Notes: generated from the letters alone by a model not told the origin. Shown: positions 10,460 through 19,640, counted from the stretch's first letter. The stretch: 42,740 bases of DNA from Leptospirales bacterium (GCA_013297885.1 JAAFIR010000038.1:1-42740); one strand, 5' to 3'. Translations and numbers: made by a program.

Positions 10460-11460
10460 TAAACACCTTCTCTTTTTAAATCTCTAGACATTAAATCTTT
10501 CATTACTTCTTTTGGAGATTTGTCTTCATAAATCATTTTATAAACTTCTTCAGTGATAGGCATCGACACTCCAAGTTTCTTGGACAGATCATAAGCGGAC
10601 TTAGTTGTTTTTACACCTTCTGCAACTTCATTCATTTCTTCTAAAATTTCTTTTAATTTTTTTCCTTGACCTAATTTAATTCCAACTGTTCTGTTTCTAG
10701 ACAAATCTCCACAACAAGTTAAAACCAAATCTCCAATTCCAGATGGTCCAAGAAATGTCATTGGGTCTGCACCTTTTTTTATTCCAAGCCTTGTCATTTC
10801 ATTTAAGCCACGAGTGATTACAGCTGCTCTTGTATTTTGTCCTTGACCAAGTCCATCTACAACACCAGCAGCAATTGCAATTACATTTTTTAAAGAGCCA
10901 CCAAGTTCCACTCCAACAACATCAGGAGTCCAATAAGTTCTAAAATAAGTGAAGCTAAAAATTTCTTGGACTTTTTTTGCAGTGCTTTCATTTTTAGAAG
11001 CAATGCTCACAACGGTTGGAACACGCCCAATAATTTCTTTTGCAAAACTTGGTCCAGATAAATAACTCAAATTTTTATGCAAACGACCAGGAAGTTCTTC
11101 TTCAAAAATTTCTGAAACCATACGAAGAGATTCGTTTTCAATTCCTTTACTGGCTGAAACAATTGGTGCATCTTTTGGTAAAATTTCTTTTATCTGTCGC
11201 AAAATATCTGTCAGCACATGGGAGGGTGGAGCTGATAAAATTAATTCTTTGTCTTTTACAACTTCTTCTAAACTTTGAGATGCTTTTAATTTTGGTGGAA
11301 GTTCAAGAGTTGATAGATGTTTATTGTTTTTATGGTGTTCATTTATGGAATCCATTTGGTCTTTGCTACGAGTCCACATCAAAACATCATAACCTTTGTC
11401 AGCGAGTAAACTTCCAAGTGCAGTCCCAAAACTTCCTGAACCAATTAGACCAATTTTCAT
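10459..11460 (-). CDS. gpsA: Glycerol-3-phosphate dehydrogenase [NAD(P)+]
   Basis: A 333-residue cytosolic enzyme that reduces dihydroxyacetone phosphate to sn-glycerol 3-phosphate for phospholipid synthesis. The Rossmann motif GSGSFGTAL is at 7-15. Further marks are [20 protein letters not shown], the catalytic-lysine region [18 protein letters not shown], then [14 protein letters not shown] and SRNRTVG. Length is standard. The stop shares a base with the next gene. The leader on the minus strand includes the hairpin cluster at 11564-11652, which could influence expression. Confidence 0.97.
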   Translation of the reverse strand: MKIGLIGSGSFGTALGSLLADKGYDVLMWTRSKDQMDSINEHHKNNKHLSTLELPPKLKASQSLEEVVKDKELILSAPPSHVLTDILRQIKEILPKDAPIVSASKGIENESLRMVSEIFEEELPGRLHKNLSYLSGPSFAKEIIGRVPTVVSIASKNESTAKKVQEIFSFTYFRTYWTPDVVGVELGGSLKNVIAIAAGVVDGLGQGQNTRAAVITRGLNEMTRLGIKKGADPMTFLGPSGIGDLVLTCCGDLSRNRTVGIKLGQGKKLKEILEEMNEVAEGVKTTKSAYDLSKKLGVSMPITEEVYKMIYEDKSPKEVMKDLMSRDLKREGV

Positions 11461-11563
11461 AAATCCCTCTTTTACTAGAAATAAGTAATTGCTATAAAGG
11501 AAAATTTTTACGTCAAGAAGAATTTGACCTCACCCAATTTTACTTGTATTAAAATATGAGATA

Positions 11564-11652
11564 GTGAAATGCCCTCTGCATTATTTACAAAATGGAGAAG
11601 GCTACTTTTTTTATGAATTTCACCTCTCTAAGATTTTTTTTATGGAGAGGGC
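11564..11652. other. Cluster of competing inverted repeats
   Basis: Several complementary segments overlap here. GTGAAAT (11564-11570) pairs with ATTTCAC (11617-11623). GCCCTCT (11571-11577) pairs with AGAGGGC (11646-11652) or, imperfectly, with GGAGAAGGC just downstream. CCTCTC (11623-11628) pairs with GAGAGG (11645-11650). The pairings exclude one another, as in an attenuator, but this could also be a relic repeat. It lies about 100 bases upstream of gpsA. The rest of 11461-11696 holds no gene I can see. Confidence 0.4.
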
Positions 11653-11696
11653 TTGAACAATAAAACACTCTTAATCAAAACAATTTGAGGTGCGAT

Positions 11697-11827
11697 GGGC
11701 GAATTTTTGCAATCGTCTCTTATATTTTCTCTTCGCTAACTTTTTTTAAAAAAGCAAAAAACCTGCTTTCAGTTCGGTCAAAAATTTTTATACAAAAATT
11801 TTTGACCTCTGCTTCAATCAGTTTCGC
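11697..11827 (-). ncRNA. Flavo-1-like three-helix intergenic element, copy B
   Basis: Read on the minus strand: closing stem GCGAA (11827-11823) with TTCGC (11703-11699) followed by CC, then CTGATTGAAGCAGA. The first hairpin has arms GGTCAAAAATTTTT and AAAAATTTTTGACC. Next is GAACTGAAAGCAGG and a second hairpin with arms TTTTTTGC and GCAAAAA around a long loop. It sits 26 bases past the stop of the small lipoprotein gene. Confidence 0.65.
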
Positions 11828-11853
11828 TAGTTTAGAAAAACTTTTTTGAATTG

Positions 11854-12009
11854 TTAATCTCTTAAAACACGATATGGATCAGAAAAATCATCATATTCTT
11901 TTTTTTCTTGGTCTGTTTTTGTGGGTTCTTTTTTAAGTTCGTCTTTTGTGAAAAATTCTTGGATTTTTCCACAATTTAAAATTAGTAATAGAATAAAAAT
12001 ACATTTCAT
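11854..12009 (-). CDS. Small lipoprotein (51 residues)
   Basis: A short open frame starting at ATG 12009 and ending at TAA 11854-11856. The first 13 residues are MKCIFILLLILNC, a compact lipoprotein signal with the lipobox Cys at position 13. The mature part is only about 38 residues, rich in Lys, Glu and Asp, and ends in DPYRVLRD. It should be attached to the envelope as a small acidic/basic lipopeptide. I do not recognise a family. Support comes from the well-formed lipobox and the placement of element B right after its stop; coding status is likely but not certain. Confidence 0.6.
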   Translation of the reverse strand: MKCIFILLLILNCGKIQEFFTKDELKKEPTKTDQEKKEYDDFSDPYRVLRD

Positions 12010-12210
12010 AAATATTTTTTAATAGATTAAGGAACTTTGTCAATCAAAATAGGGATAATTTTTTTTTTTAAAAGTTTTAAGTTGAATCTTCCTGTTTTGA
12101 TAAAAGATGATTAATTTTTTAAATTTTAATTGTAGTATTTTCAAAAAAATCATCTTTGAAAATAATAAAGATATTGAAAACAGTGTGAGTTTGCCGTTAT
12201 TGTAATTATA

Positions 12211-13623
12211 ATGGCTAATTTTGTAAAGTTTTTACTAGTATTCTTTTTAATTTCAAATTTATTATATTCCGGTCCGATCAAAAAAAAAGAGGAACCCACA
12301 CCTCAAAAAATGGAAACTCTCATTGAAGAGAAAGAAGTTGAAATTCCTCCACAAATAAATGAAGAAGAAGAAGCCAAAAAAAAACTAGAAGAAATAAAGA
12401 AAAAAGAATTAGAAATAAAAGAAATGAAAGTTAAAGTTTTTTGGCATGGTTCAGCTTTTTTGGTAATTGCTATTGCTAGCCTCTTAGTTATAGTAAATAT
12501 TTTTCCTAAATCAGAAGCTTACAAAAAACAACAACAAAGACTAGACATGGCTATGAAACTTCAAGAAAGTGGTGGAGGAAAAATTACTTCACCAAAAGTA
12601 CAAGTTGATTTTAGCACAAATGCCACAGAAATTGAAAAAGTTCCAACACTTTTAAAAACAGAAATAACTAGAGTCAGTGAAGAAGTAATTAAGCCAACCC
12701 ACACAGAAGTACAAGTTCCTGTTACAAAACCAAGCATTCCTGCTCTACCAGTAAATTCAAACGAAATTAAACTTTCCAATTACAGTAAAGTATTTGAAAC
12801 AAAATCTTTAGTGATTGAAAATACTTGCAAAGAATTACTAAACAAACTTTCTTCAATGATTAAAACAAAATCAATCAGTATTTATTTTTTGCATTCAGAT
12901 AAATTTCATGCTTACATGGAAAAAAGTTTAGAAATTTTTACTAAATATGAAGCATTCAGAAAAAATGATTTAAATGATGAAGTTATTAAATTTCTAAAAA
13001 ATAAAATGGGAGCGTTTTCTTCGAATCATGCTGATGCTGTTTTACCTTTAATAAATAAACAAGAATTATTTGGTGGAGTTAAAATTGTTTTTTTAGAACC
13101 AAATGCAAATCTAGATATAACTCCACTTTGGGCTGAGATTAAAAATTTTGCAAAAAATTTTGAACAAGTTACAAACTATAATTTATCACTTCAAGATACA
13201 GAATCAACTTTATTCACTTTAGAGCATTTTCAAAACATTATCAATTATAGAATTACTTTAGATATACCACAAAATTTAACAGTTGTAAAAATTTTTCAAA
13301 TTCCTGATAAAAATAAAGCTATGAAAGAAATTGTTTCTGCAATAAAAGATTCAATTTCAAAAAATCCAGAAGCTTATAAAATTTCTGAAGATAGTTTTGC
13401 ATTATTTCTATCTTTAGATGAAAGACAAAAAATTTCTAATTCAATTGGGTCAATTTTTTCAAATGCAAAAAAATCAATACAAAATTTAGAATTTAGTATT
13501 GGTTCTGCAGATTTTAATTCTGCTTTTAAGCTCTCTAATAATTGGCTAGAAAGAGCAACTTTGGCGATGAACCAAGCTGGTAAAAACCAATTTAAACTTT
13601 ATTCAGACACTGTTAAGTCTTGA
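12211..13623 (+). CDS. Membrane-anchored protein of unknown function
   Basis: 470 residues. A signal or first membrane segment (residues 1-20, ending in LLYSG) is followed by a strongly charged Glu/Lys coiled-coil stretch (about 24-72). A second membrane helix is at roughly 74-98 (FLVIAIASLLVIVNIF). A long C-terminal region follows, with two alpha/beta segments that look GAF-like. I cannot name the family. No clear Shine-Dalgarno precedes the ATG. The last codons overlap the TTG start of the hydrolase gene (TTGA), so the pair is translationally coupled and the products probably work at the same membrane. Confidence 0.75.
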   Translation: MANFVKFLLVFFLISNLLYSGPIKKKEEPTPQKMETLIEEKEVEIPPQINEEEEAKKKLEEIKKKELEIKEMKVKVFWHGSAFLVIAIASLLVIVNIFPKSEAYKKQQQRLDMAMKLQESGGGKITSPKVQVDFSTNATEIEKVPTLLKTEITRVSEEVIKPTHTEVQVPVTKPSIPALPVNSNEIKLSNYSKVFETKSLVIENTCKELLNKLSSMIKTKSISIYFLHSDKFHAYMEKSLEIFTKYEAFRKNDLNDEVIKFLKNKMGAFSSNHADAVLPLINKQELFGGVKIVFLEPNANLDITPLWAEIKNFAKNFEQVTNYNLSLQDTESTLFTLEHFQNIINYRITLDIPQNLTVVKIFQIPDKNKAMKEIVSAIKDSISKNPEAYKISEDSFALFLSLDERQKISNSIGSIFSNAKKSIQNLEFSIGSADFNSAFKLSNNWLERATLAMNQAGKNQFKLYSDTVKS

Positions 13624-14660
13624 TTCTATTAAAAGAAATTTTTCTAGGAATTAAATTCTTAGTCCTATTTACAGGATTAATAAAAACTAAAAAAGTTTAT
13701 ATAGATGATATAGTTTTAAAAAGTATCTATAAAAAAAATAAATTTTATAAAACTAAAATTTATAAATCAAATTTAAATTCCAATCCAAAGAAAGTGATTT
13801 TTTTAGCACATGGAATGAGTGGGTTTGGTATTGATGACGATAGATTATTTGAACTTGCAAAAAATTTAACTAGGATGGGATTTACTGTTGTCACCCCAGA
13901 ATTTGAGGAAGTTAAATCTTTAAAAATTATTCCAGAAACAGTCCAAAATATTAGAGATTGTTTTTTTTGTATTGAAAAGTTTTTTCCTAATTCAAAGGTA
14001 GGTTTTTTTTCAGTTAGCTTCTCAGCTGGAATGGGACTAGTTGCATTTTCTGAAGCAGAAATTTCAAAAAAAGTTAAATCTATTTTAGTTGTGGGGTCTT
14101 TTTTTGAAATGCAAAATCCTTCAAAATTTGTAGTAGATAATTTTGACAAAGATGATTATGGAACTTTTATACTTTTTTATAATTTTTTTGAATTCATTTT
14201 TAAAAGCACAAATTTAAAAAATTTATTTTTAGCTCGTGCATTAGATAATGGAATGAGACGACATAATACTTCTTTAGCACTTTCTCCCAAACTGGAAAAA
14301 AAGTTAACTAAATCAGAAAAAGAAAATTATTACAAAATAACTACAAATGCTCAATATAGAAAAGATCTTATAGAGAAAATTATTTCAAAAAGTAGCAAAT
14401 TTTCAGCCCAGATTTCCCCGAAATTTTTCGTATCTAGTATTAAATCTAAATTAACATTAATTCATGGGAAAAATGATTTGGTGATTCCAGAAAGTGAAAC
14501 AATTCAGTTGTCAAAATTTTTAACTGAAAATAAAATTAAACACAATGTTTGTTTCACTGAACTTCTTTCACATGGAGATAGGGTAAGTTATTTAGACAAA
14601 TTAGACAAGATTCCAATATTAGCAAAAACTTTTGGAATGTTTTTTAAAAGTTTTGAATAA
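13620..14660 (+). CDS. Alpha/beta-hydrolase fold protein
   Basis: 346 residues starting at TTG 13620, four bases back inside the previous gene. An N-terminal hydrophobic segment suggests membrane association. The fold is shown by the oxyanion-hole strand VIFLAHGMSGFG, the nucleophile elbow FFSVSFSAGMG (Ser in S-x-S-x-G rather than strict G-x-S-x-G), the acid strand LIHGKNDLVIPESE and the late LSHGDR with the catalytic His. The triad therefore appears complete. The substrate is unknown; a lipid or ester hydrolase of the inner membrane is a reasonable inference. It is transcribed with the 12211 gene and possibly FapA, 43 bases downstream. Confidence 0.85.
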   Translation: MILLKEIFLGIKFLVLFTGLIKTKKVYIDDIVLKSIYKKNKFYKTKIYKSNLNSNPKKVIFLAHGMSGFGIDDDRLFELAKNLTRMGFTVVTPEFEEVKSLKIIPETVQNIRDCFFCIEKFFPNSKVGFFSVSFSAGMGLVAFSEAEISKKVKSILVVGSFFEMQNPSKFVVDNFDKDDYGTFILFYNFFEFIFKSTNLKNLFLARALDNGMRRHNTSLALSPKLEKKLTKSEKENYYKITTNAQYRKDLIEKIISKSSKFSAQISPKFFVSSIKSKLTLIHGKNDLVIPESETIQLSKFLTENKIKHNVCFTELLSHGDRVSYLDKLDKIPILAKTFGMFFKSFE

Positions 14661-14702
14661 GTAAATATTTTTTAAGGAAATTCCGATACTGAATAATAAT
14701 CT

Positions 14703-16244
14703 ATGGAAGAAAAAGAAAAATCAATGTCAATGAATATGGGTGCTGACCTCCAACTAACCCAAACAAATCCTAAATCAATTTATATTGAAGTGGCAAAAGA
14801 TTCATTAACAGCTTCTTTGGTTGTTGAACTCGATGGAATAAGCCTAAAAGATTTTTCACCAACCTTATTATTTACTGCTATAACCAATTCTAAATTAAAT
14901 GATTCAATGGTAAACTTCTCAGTTCTGCAAAATTTTTCTGATGAAATAGTCATGAGAAAAAAAGAGTCACGACCATTAACTGAAATTACAAATCCTCAAG
15001 ATAATATTTTAAAACAAGTTGTTGCATTAGGGCAAGAAATGATACTTGGGATTGATGGCTGGGTAAAATTTTACCACCCTCATAACCAAAGAGTTGTACT
15101 TCGTCAAGATGGTTCAGCTGATTATAGAAATTTAGAAAAATATATTTCTATTAAAAATGAAGAGAAAATCGCAACTTTATTTGCTGGGGTCCCTGGTAAA
15201 CCAGGTAAAGATGTATACGGGGCTCAAATAAATGCTCCTTCTATAAAAAAGCCTAAAATCACTATTGGTTCAAATATTTCCATGAACCAATACTCAAATC
15301 CTGAAGAACCAGAAAAAATTTTTATAGATTATTCTTCAGCTTGTGATGGAGTTCTTTTTTCAACTGATGAATCTGTTACTGTTTCACCAGAACTTAGAGT
15401 TGAAGGAGATGTGGGTTTAAGTACAGGAAATATTAATTACACTGGAACTGTCAATGTAACCGGAACTGTAGAAGATGGTTCAGTTATAAACTGTGAAGGT
15501 TCTTTAAACATTGGTGAAGTTTTAGAATCAACATATATTGATGTCGGAAAAGATTTATTTGTGGTTGGAGGAATTAAATCAAAATCAAGAAATACAATAA
15601 AAGTTGCTGGAACAGTAAAAACAAAATTTTTAGAAAATTGTAATTTAGAAGTTTTAGGTGATGTAATAATAGAAGGTTATATTTTAAATTCAAAAATTTA
15701 TTGTTTAGGAACAGTTATTGTCACAGGTCCAACAGCAGCAATCCTAGGTTCAGAAATAATTACTATGAGTGGACTTTCAACAACAAATCTCGGATCAAAT
15801 GCAGGTTTGGATGCTGTTGTAGAACTAGGAGCCCATTTCGTAAATGAAAGATTATTTATTGAATATTCTGAGAAAATAAAACATTCTGAAAAAGAATTAT
15901 CTTCACTAATTCCACTTGTCCAACAAGCCAATAATATTGTGAAACAGATGAAAGGTCGTTTAGATGATGAAAAAAAGAAAAAATATTCTCAGCTATTTGC
16001 TAAATTTAAAGAAAAATCTGCAATCCATAAAATGAACTCAGATAAATTTGAAGAATTAAAAACTAGTCGTTTTAATCAAGATGCAATTAATATAGTTGTT
16101 AAAGGTTCAGCTTTTCCTGGTGCAGTAATTAAATATAGAAGACAAATTCAGAAAATTACAGTTGCTCAAACTTCATTTATGATGAGTTTTTCTCCTGGCC
16201 AAGAAGATGCACCAATGACCGCCATTACTAACAAAAAAAAATAG
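14703..16244 (+). CDS. FapA-family (DUF342) polymer-binding protein
   Basis: 513 residues. An N-terminal FapA domain runs to about residue 180, with the characteristic GVPGKPGKDVYG near 163-175. A right-handed beta-helix follows (about 225-365), built of short repeats (VEGDVGLSTGNINYTGTV, then SLNIGEV and LEVLGDVIIEGYI). Then come a coiled-coil segment (about 385-445) and a small beta tail. FapA proteins are FtsA-related polymer scaffolds found across bacteria, including spirochaetes, and probably organise proteins at the membrane; the exact role is not known. Length and domain order are normal. Confidence 0.9.
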   Translation: MEEKEKSMSMNMGADLQLTQTNPKSIYIEVAKDSLTASLVVELDGISLKDFSPTLLFTAITNSKLNDSMVNFSVLQNFSDEIVMRKKESRPLTEITNPQDNILKQVVALGQEMILGIDGWVKFYHPHNQRVVLRQDGSADYRNLEKYISIKNEEKIATLFAGVPGKPGKDVYGAQINAPSIKKPKITIGSNISMNQYSNPEEPEKIFIDYSSACDGVLFSTDESVTVSPELRVEGDVGLSTGNINYTGTVNVTGTVEDGSVINCEGSLNIGEVLESTYIDVGKDLFVVGGIKSKSRNTIKVAGTVKTKFLENCNLEVLGDVIIEGYILNSKIYCLGTVIVTGPTAAILGSEIITMSGLSTTNLGSNAGLDAVVELGAHFVNERLFIEYSEKIKHSEKELSSLIPLVQQANNIVKQMKGRLDDEKKKKYSQLFAKFKEKSAIHKMNSDKFEELKTSRFNQDAINIVVKGSAFPGAVIKYRRQIQKITVAQTSFMMSFSPGQEDAPMTAITNKKK

Positions 16245-16487
16245 ATTTTATAAAAAATTTTAGTTAGCAATAATTTTGCCATAAATTTTTAACTTATTGT
16301 AATATTAAAATTATTCATTTTAGATTTTTTTAACAACAAAGCAATTATTTCATTAAAAAAATATGTATAAAGAACTTAATTCTTAATACCAAAAATAAAA
16401 TTAATAAATGGATCAAACGTCGTTTAGATTATTGAGTCTTAGTAAAATTTTACTTGAAAAAAACTATTTTATTAAAAATCTGAATTT

Positions 16488-16637
16488 ATGAATTCAAAAA
16501 CAGCAAAAATTATAAAAAAATTTTCCGATTTAAAAGGAATCAATTCTAAACAATTAAAAAGAGAATGGCTTTCTTTAAACGAATCTGAAAAAGATAAAAA
16601 AAGACAAGAGTTTTTAGCAGCTTTAGTTAAAAAATAA
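16488..16637 (+). CDS. Small basic protein (49 residues) coupled to the DUF971 gene
   Basis: ATG 16488 to TAA 16635-16637, whose last A is the first base of the next ATG (TAATG). The product is Lys-rich and helical, beginning MNSKTAKIIKKFSDLKG and ending in EFLAALVKK. The helical SDLKGIN and LKREWLSLNESEKDKK pattern suggests a compact DNA- or protein-binding peptide, but I do not recognise a family. The overlap and matching codon use support real coding. The 243 bases upstream (16245-16487) show no gene and probably carry the promoter. Confidence 0.65.
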   Translation: MNSKTAKIIKKFSDLKGINSKQLKREWLSLNESEKDKKRQEFLAALVKK

Positions 16638-16945
16638 TGTTATCAACATTTCCATCTGAAATTTCTCACGACGAAGTTGAGTTAAAAATCATTTGGAAAG
16701 ATAGCTTCGTTTCAAACTATTCTCTAATTGATTTGCGAAAAAAATGTCCATGCGCAACTTGTAGAGGTGGACATGGCGGAAAAGTTGGTCAAGCTACTGG
16801 CTACATCCAATCAATAAAACTTTTATCATGGAAAAAAGTTGGTCGTTATGCTCTTAATTTTTATTGGAGCGACAATCACGATACAGGTATTTATACATTT
16901 GACAACTTGAGAGCCTATTCAGAAAACAGCTCTCATGAACTATAA
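16637..16945 (+). CDS. DUF971 (GBBH-like) domain protein
   Basis: A 102-residue protein that is the whole DUF971 / gamma-butyrobetaine hydroxylase N-terminal-like domain. It shows LRKKCPCATCRGGHGG (zinc-type Cys pair), VGRYALNFYWSDNHDTGIYTF and the closing LR. These small proteins often lie near Fe-S assembly genes and are thought to have a role there, but function is not proven. The gene is coupled to the 49-residue upstream protein, and its TAA abuts the stop of the convergent crotonase gene with no spacer. Confidence 0.9.
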   Translation: MLSTFPSEISHDEVELKIIWKDSFVSNYSLIDLRKKCPCATCRGGHGGKVGQATGYIQSIKLLSWKKVGRYALNFYWSDNHDTGIYTFDNLRAYSENSSHEL

Positions 16946-17737
16946 TTAATAATCTTTAAAATCAGCTTTTCTTTTTTCTTCAATAGCTTTGATACTTTCT
17001 AAAAAGTCTTTTGATTGAAAATTCTTTGCTTGTGCATCTGCTTCTTTTTTTAATGCTTCTTGAAGTGCTTCAAAATTATAAGTGTTTTCTTTAAGTAATC
17101 TCATTGCAAGAGGTCCACTTTCAGTAATTGAAATTGCAATTTCAATTGCTCTTCTAACAACATCTGCTTGTGGAACAGAATCATAACTCAAACCAAATTT
17201 ATATGCTTCTACACCAGTAATACTTTCTGCCATAAAAAGTAATTGGTTCGCTTTATCAGTTCCAAATAACTCTTTTACTATAAATGAAGATCCCATTCCT
17301 GGATGTATTCCAAGTTTAACAAAATTAAAGGAATATTTTGATTCGCTTGAAAACACTCTCAAATCGGAAGCTAATGCCAGAGAAAATGCTGCACCAACTG
17401 CATGTCCGTTAACTGCGGCAATTACTGGAAATGGTAGAGTTCTAATGGATAAAAAGAAATTATAAAATTTAAACATATCTCTTTTATTTTGTTCATACGT
17501 TTTTGATGCAAAAGATTTTAACAATTCTAAATTTCCCCCTGAAGAAAATATATCATTTTTCCCAGTTAAAATTAAACATCTTGGTAAAGGATTTCTTTTT
17601 TTTAAATTTTGAATTGCTTCGTAAAATTCTTCACCCATTTCCCAGGTCATGGAATTTTTTGTTTGGGGATTATTTAAATATAAAACCTCAATTTGGCTTT
17701 TATTAATTTCTATTGTTTCTAGACTAATTAAACTCAT
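16946..17737 (-). CDS. Crotonase-fold (enoyl-CoA hydratase/isomerase-like) protein lacking the hydratase glutamates
   Basis: A 263-residue crotonase-superfamily member. It has the oxyanion-hole segments [11 protein letters not shown] and [20 protein letters not shown], then [11 protein letters not shown] and the C-terminal helical trimerisation part. Both glutamates that perform hydration in classical enoyl-CoA hydratase appear to be replaced: the first (in GGGCEL of the mammalian enzyme) aligns with Ser in GAAFSL, and the second (in PEILLG) with Phe in NFVKLG. It probably binds acyl-CoA but does a different reaction, or has lost activity. The alignment was done by eye. Convergent with DUF971. 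Confidence 0.85.
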   Translation of the reverse strand: MSLISLETIEINKSQIEVLYLNNPQTKNSMTWEMGEEFYEAIQNLKKRNPLPRCLILTGKNDIFSSGGNLELLKSFASKTYEQNKRDMFKFYNFFLSIRTLPFPVIAAVNGHAVGAAFSLALASDLRVFSSESKYSFNFVKLGIHPGMGSSFIVKELFGTDKANQLLFMAESITGVEAYKFGLSYDSVPQADVVRRAIEIAISITESGPLAMRLLKENTYNFEALQEALKKEADAQAKNFQSKDFLESIKAIEEKRKADFKDY

Positions 17738-17824
17738 GTTGAACCTTTGAGATAAGAAAATTTAATCCAGAAAGTTTGTAAATGATTAATTATTTAAAAT
17801 TGAATTTTTGACGATAGTTATACT

Positions 17825-19099
17825 ATGGCAATTGGTAGAACTGACTCCATGCAAGAAATTATCACTTTATTAGATTCTATATATGGTGAAACAATTATTG
17901 GTACTGATGTAAATTTAATCAAACATTTATTTTATTATTTAAGATTTGAAAATGAAGAATTTTCATTTGAATATGATGATCGTTACATGTCTGTTGTAGT
18001 TCATAATGTACTACAAGACTATGTTGAATTAAATGTTCCTGATTTTATTGAAGGTACAAGCCGTAGAGCAAAAATAAAATTTGAAGTAATTAATGTTTTA
18101 TATGTATTTGAAGTAATCATAGAAGACATTAGAAGTAATATTGTAAAAATAAAACTACCCACTGAACTCCAAAGTGCTGAAATGAGAAAGTATAGAAGAG
18201 TTTCTTGTGATGATTTATTTATGGATTTTGTAATCTTATTCAAATCATTTAAAGGTGGTAAATATGTCAGTGGAGATAATTCTCATGCAGAAAGACAATT
18301 TACAAATTTAGTTAGAGAAGTCAAAAAAGATGTTCCTGATATAAAACTTTTAAATCAAATTTTTACAGAATCTATTATTAAAATATCTTCCGAATTTGAA
18401 TTTGTAATTTATAAACAAGGTGATGGACATGAGTTTATAAAAAATTCTCTTATGATTGATAATAAAACAATTTATATTTCAGATTGTTCTGAAGTAGAAA
18501 CTTATTTATTGGAATTGGATTCTAAATTCCATAAAACTTATAATGATGTGTATAAAGAAAAATTAGAAATAATAGGTGAATTTCAAGCTAAAAAATTTTT
18601 TGAAGTTTTGCAAAAGAAAGAAAGTAGAAACTTTTTAGTATCTTATATTATTTCTCCAGTAACATTATTTGATAAAGTAATTGGTCATTTAAAAGTTTAT
18701 ACAACAGCAATGGATAAACATTTATTAACAAATCACCATTTGGAATATGTTCATGAATTAGCTGAAATTTTTAGTTATGGTTTAACTAAAATTTCTATCA
18801 AAGGGAATTCTTTTAATGATGTATATACTAATACTAGGATTATTGATGTTAGTATTTCAGGTTTATTGTTTGAAGTAAATGACATAAGTTTATACAATTA
18901 TCTAAAAAAGCATACTAGTATTAAAATGTATATTCCAATTGGGAAAGCGAATTTAGAAATTAATGGTGAGATAGTTCGTTTTATAAAAGTTGAAGATGGG
19001 TTTCGGCTTGGAGTAAATTTTTTCTCATCAAATCCTGGTGATATGAAAGATTTAGAAACATATATATATGAAAGGAAAGGAAATATTTTATCTGAATAA
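17825..19099 (+). CDS. Large PilZ-type signalling protein with interrupted PilZ motif
   Basis: 424 residues without signal or membrane segment. Residues ~1-110 look like a YcgR-N-type beta domain. RKYRR (121-125) is the RxxxR arm of PilZ, but the matching DVSISG (341-346) comes some 215 residues later, followed by the rest of a PilZ barrel (IKMYIPIGKANLEINGEIVR, then RLGVNFF). The intervening block has a GAF-like stretch (LVSYIISPVTLFDKVIGHLK). The protein at 3382 has the same order. A c-di-GMP receptor is likely. The gene is monocistronic, ends 22 bases before element C, and starts at ATG 17825 without a strong Shine-Dalgarno. Confidence 0.8.
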   Translation: MAIGRTDSMQEIITLLDSIYGETIIGTDVNLIKHLFYYLRFENEEFSFEYDDRYMSVVVHNVLQDYVELNVPDFIEGTSRRAKIKFEVINVLYVFEVIIEDIRSNIVKIKLPTELQSAEMRKYRRVSCDDLFMDFVILFKSFKGGKYVSGDNSHAERQFTNLVREVKKDVPDIKLLNQIFTESIIKISSEFEFVIYKQGDGHEFIKNSLMIDNKTIYISDCSEVETYLLELDSKFHKTYNDVYKEKLEIIGEFQAKKFFEVLQKKESRNFLVSYIISPVTLFDKVIGHLKVYTTAMDKHLLTNHHLEYVHELAEIFSYGLTKISIKGNSFNDVYTNTRIIDVSISGLLFEVNDISLYNYLKKHTSIKMYIPIGKANLEINGEIVRFIKVEDGFRLGVNFFSSNPGDMKDLETYIYERKGNILSE

Positions 19100-19121
19100 T
19101 TTTCTAGTTTTTAGAACTGGT

Positions 19122-19253
19122 GCGAAAGGGATTGAAACGGGGTCAAAATTTTTTGTATAAAAAATTTTGACCAGAGTAGAAAGCCCGTTTTTTTTCCACC
19201 TCTTAAAATTTATTTCATCGGATAATGACTGTTAAGTGGAAAAAAATTCGCCC
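19122..19253 (+). ncRNA. Flavo-1-like three-helix intergenic element, copy C
   Basis: Closing stem GCGAA (19122-19126) with TTCGC (19247-19251) followed by CC. Conserved AGGGATTGAAACGG, first hairpin with arms GGTCAAAATTTTTT and AAAAAATTTTGACC, then AGAGTAGAAAGCCCG, and second hairpin with arms TTTTCCAC and GTGGAAAA. It fills the gap between two convergent stops, and its last base is shared with the cutA stop codon. This is the cleanest copy and a good reference for the family. Confidence 0.7.
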
Positions 19254-19558
19254 TAAAACTGATCGAAAAACCAGTTTTTATATTCAGGATTAAAATCAAT
19301 TTTTTCAATTTTCATAATACAAGGAATTGAATAAGAGTGAAGTTTTTTTATTTTTAATTCAATTTTATTAAAATTTTCTAGTTTTGTTTTTAAGAGTAAA
19401 ACAGATTCATTTGTTTCTTCTAGTTTATCATCCCAATTATAAATAGAAATAATTTCAGGAATAATATTTGCACAAGCTACAAGCTTTTCTTTGAGTAATT
19501 CTTTAGCGATATTTTTTGCTTCTTCTAAATTTTTACAAGGTATATAAATAACTATCAT
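19253..19558 (-). CDS. cutA: CutA-like divalent-ion tolerance protein
   Basis: A 101-residue protein of normal CutA length with the ferredoxin-like fold pattern IVIYIPCKNLEEAKNIAKEL, LVACANIIPEI, YNWDDKLEE, ESVLLLKT and the late HSYSIPCIMKI (usual form HPYEVPxI). CutA proteins are very stable trimers once linked to copper tolerance; the real role is unclear and there is no metal gene nearby. Its TAG stop (19255-19253) shares one base with element C. Confidence 0.92.
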   Translation of the reverse strand: MIVIYIPCKNLEEAKNIAKELLKEKLVACANIIPEIISIYNWDDKLEETNESVLLLKTKLENFNKIELKIKKLHSYSIPCIMKIEKIDFNPEYKNWFFDQF

Positions 19559-19640
19559 ATGACCAATATCTAAAATCTTTTTTTAAAGAAAATCATATCT
19601 AAATCTCTTGACTAAAAATTTTAGCTTCTAAAATATACCT

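Noticed and set aside
11040-11462. Open frame of 140 codons on the plus strand opposite gpsA
   Set aside because: It lies wholly antisense to a clear gpsA and has a Leu/Gln/Phe-rich translation typical of a shadow frame.
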